Source of the DNA: Mitosporidium daphniae
Lineage: Eukaryota; Microsporidia
Reading direction: 5' to 3'
NCBI RefSeq assembly: GCF_000760515.2
Contig: NW_013546245.1
Coordinates: forward strand, 1 to 31,284
DNA length: 31,284 bases
Part shown: positions 29,464-31,284 of the stretch, one piece after another
Position numbering within the stretch: position 1 is the first letter of the stretch
How the letters are laid out: every line of letters starts with the position of its first letter
Translations under genes and position numbers: made by a program
Notes under the pieces: model-generated
Told to the model about the DNA's origin: nothing
Databases searched by the model: none
The model's input: only the letters and a program-made list of their open reading frames with translations

Positions 29464-30253
29464 TTTTTATTAATAAATTTATTTATTAAATCACCTCGGT
29501 GTAACATCATGATCATCCCTATTTGCTTATCTGCGATCGAATTGTTAAAAGAAAGGAAGACACAACTGAAGGGCATTGATCAGTGTTCCCCTTTTCACAG
29601 ACAGCTTGGTATCACTTATGTATATGGATAAACTAGAAAGAAAACGCAACATGGAAGCCATAATACCCTTATTACCGAGTGAGATCGGAACCACGACGGA
29701 TACAAGTGTTGCTATTGCAAATGATACAGAACGGCCAACTTTATGCAGACTCCATGAGAGTTTTTGTTCTTCCAAGCTTCAACCGCCAGTGCCAATGGAT
29801 ATGCAGATCCGCTCGGGTATGAATATTTGCTTTTATCTTTGGGCTCACTTTAATAAGCACAGTGCCAACCAAGCATATTTGAACTTTTCGTCAACATGAA
29901 AATTGCAGTTCTAAAAAATAACGTCCCGAACATGTAAACCCATTCCATCATCTACATAAATATGATGATCAGAACACCCAATCACATACGGGGTACTTGA
30001 ACTGTTGGCTATTTCTTTCATTTTGTGTTTTGTTTGAACTAAATTAACACACAAACAAATGGGGTAAAGCATTCACTGCTATTTTTGGAGACACGTTAAT
30101 TGGAATTAAATCACACCAATCAGGATCAACTCCAACGTTGATTGGTGAATTTTCTGCTTAGCCAAACAGCCTATACGTGCAGGAGCCATCTTGTCACAAT
30201 AATGTTATAATATTGGCAGTAAATTCCGATTCCCCATAATCTGCCTTGTATTT
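29464..30253. other. Unresolved 0.8-kb region, possibly a split minus-strand membrane gene
   Basis: The minus strand has an ATG at 29933 opening 27 codons, then further open stretches to about 29760 in the same frame once one stop is bypassed. A different frame at 29775-29545 includes a clear hydrophobic segment of about 22 residues. GT/AG pairs of the local type are present, including a strong TTTCTAG acceptor near 29623, but I found no unique splice solution. A plus-strand frame (29576-29899) overlaps and shows no motif. The last 300 bases before 30254 look like promoter. Confidence 0.3.
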
Positions 30254-30778
30254 ATGATGAATCCCAAGGCATCCATTGTATCGATATTTTTTTTTACCCT
30301 CCTTCTCGCAACTTTTTATCATGCCGATGCCACAACCACACTTACAGTTGATAACAACCAAATTGACGTTGTAAAGTCATTAAAAACGACGGCCCTATTC
30401 ATTGAGGCCCTATTACTTGCATATATTCTTTACAAGGCCACAAGCTTTTCTGTTGCGAAAAAATCGACAGGATTCGTTTTTATTACTGTGGCCTTTTCGG
30501 GCACGCTCTTCATGTTTTTCTCTGGCAATGCCTTATTCTTAGAATGCGCCATCTATCAAGTTCCAGTTCTTGGTTATTTACTTCTAATATATCATTGCTA
30601 TGAGAGAGTACTTCTAGGCTCGTCAAGCACCTCAGTTACAATCAGGCATAATAGTGGCCCCATAATTGCCATTCAACCCGTACCATTATCTGGCAGTGCT
30701 ATGGGCTTTAATTTCCCACAAACCAAAATGGGAATTGTGATATCAACCATGCTAGCTGTGGTTATTGCGGCAATTTAA
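30254..30778 (+). CDS. Orphan secreted/membrane protein, possibly GPI-anchored
   Basis: Not recognised. The ATG at 30254 (a second ATG follows directly) encodes 174 aa. Residues 8-25 form a signal peptide with an Ala-rich end (HADA). Hydrophobic segments follow at about 45-62, 73-90 and 100-118. The C-terminus, residues 159-174, is a short hydrophobic tail preceded by small residues (SGSAM), a pattern seen in GPI-anchor signals, though a plain fourth membrane helix is equally possible. Single exon, moderately A+T-rich. The signal peptide and even spacing of segments argue that it is real. It converges on the gene at 30838-31227 with a 59-nt gap. Confidence 0.55.
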   Translation: MMNPKASIVSIFFFTLLLATFYHADATTTLTVDNNQIDVVKSLKTTALFIEALLLAYILYKATSFSVAKKSTGFVFITVAFSGTLFMFFSGNALFLECAIYQVPVLGYLLLIYHCYERVLLGSSSTSVTIRHNSGPIIAIQPVPLSGSAMGFNFPQTKMGIVISTMLAVVIAAI

Positions 30779-30837
30779 CATTCAATAAAGCTTTTCGTTT
30801 ATTTATATCAACGGTTTCTTTTACGTATTAACCTTTT

Positions 30838-31227
30838 TCAAAAAAAAAAGAATCTTTTCTTTGAATCAGTGGGAGCACTTTTAACCCAAACGTAAATTGC
30901 AACGATAGGTGAAAATGGAATAAACGGAATCAAAATCGAAAGCCCATAAGATGCAAGCATGTGAGATGTAGTGAAGACCCAGAATTGGTTTAACAATACC
31001 ATCAATATTAAGTTGCAGATCGAAATGATTTTGGACACGTACAGGGTTTGTGGGTAATTTGATTTTGAATCTGTGAATGCATCTGGAGCCGCTTTCGGAA
31101 GCATATATATTTTATACACCATCACATAAGACAAATATCGAATAGATGTTTCAAAAATAAACATTATTAAGAGCCCAAAAATTCTTAATAGAACCTTGAA
31201 GGGCAAAAGAAAAAACACAGCAAGCAT
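30838..31227 (-). CDS. Orphan multi-span membrane protein (N-terminus uncertain)
   Basis: Not firmly recognised. From ATG 31227 the frame gives 129 aa with about four hydrophobic segments (roughly 5-38, 65-80, 88-100 and 100-112). It ends in a basic, Phe-rich tail, KKRFFFF, encoded by an A-run on the plus strand. A stop codon lies just upstream of the ATG in GATTAG, which could instead be a 3' splice site, so more N-terminal exons may lie beyond the window edge. The segment ending LNQFWVFTTSHM is reminiscent of the last helices of TLC (TRAM/LAG1/CLN8) proteins, but this is too weak to name. Confidence 0.45.
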   Translation of the reverse strand: MLAVFFLLPFKVLLRIFGLLIMFIFETSIRYLSYVMVYKIYMLPKAAPDAFTDSKSNYPQTLYVSKIISICNLILMVLLNQFWVFTTSHMLASYGLSILIPFIPFSPIVAIYVWVKSAPTDSKKRFFFF

Positions 31228-31284
31228 TCGGGGGTTCTAATCCACACGCACGTCTTTATTATCACCAAACGTGCATTGGCGAGA

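Overview
The window reads as nuclear DNA from a compact fungal genome. Genes are packed on both strands, often tens of bases apart, and coding is interrupted by very short GT-AG introns. I rebuilt 33 introns by hand; 28 are 24-32 nt long. NST1 is a fungus-specific family, and SLA2, CYC3-type heme lyase, EME1 and HFI1/ADA1 are all of fungal/opisthokont type. COX10, COA8 and holocytochrome c synthase together imply a working cytochrome c / complex IV respiratory chain, so this is not a classical microsporidian. Compactness, tiny introns and retained respiration fit an early-diverging Rozellomycota/Microsporidia-like lineage (Mitosporidium or Paramicrosporidium type). That placement is inference; I could not search.

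Layout, left to right. 1-1506 (-) orphan membrane-anchored protein, cut by the window edge. 1647-2508 (-) PEX12, head to head with 2529-3629 (+) COX10. 3682-4057 (-) COA8, tail to tail with COX10 and head to head with 4135-5865 (+) importin alpha. 6053-6604 (-) ribosomal protein uS11. 6670-7510 (-) ARV1, head to head with 7546-8148 (+) MOG1. 8296-10412 (+) Sec1/Munc18, tail to tail with 10605-13442 (-) SLA2. 13443-18209 is a gene-poor, A+T-rich island holding one orphan membrane gene (15363-16781 +). 18210-19631 (+) EME1. 19684-22620 (+) DHX37/Dhr1. 22942-23232 (-) V-ATPase subunit f. 23329-24117 (-) holocytochrome c synthase. 24174-25844 (-) cystathionine beta-synthase. 26314-27014 (-) ADA1/HFI1, head to head with 27097-29463 (+) NST1. 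30254-30778 (+) and 30838-31227 (-) are orphan membrane proteins. Four gaps or parts of gaps (22.6-22.9, 25.8-26.3, 29.5-30.2 kb and the island) hold only weak or unresolved open frames.

Functional threads: cytochrome oxidase and cytochrome c maturation (COX10, COA8, HCCS); peroxisome import (PEX12); nuclear import (importin alpha, MOG1); membrane traffic (SEC1, SLA2, ARV1, V-ATPase f); ribosome production (uS11, DHX37); recombination (EME1); transsulfuration (CBS); transcription and stress (ADA1, NST1). No tRNA, rRNA, CRISPR array, transposon or virus-like gene was recognised. Exon joins rest on reading-frame continuity, splice signals and remembered family patterns, not on transcripts.
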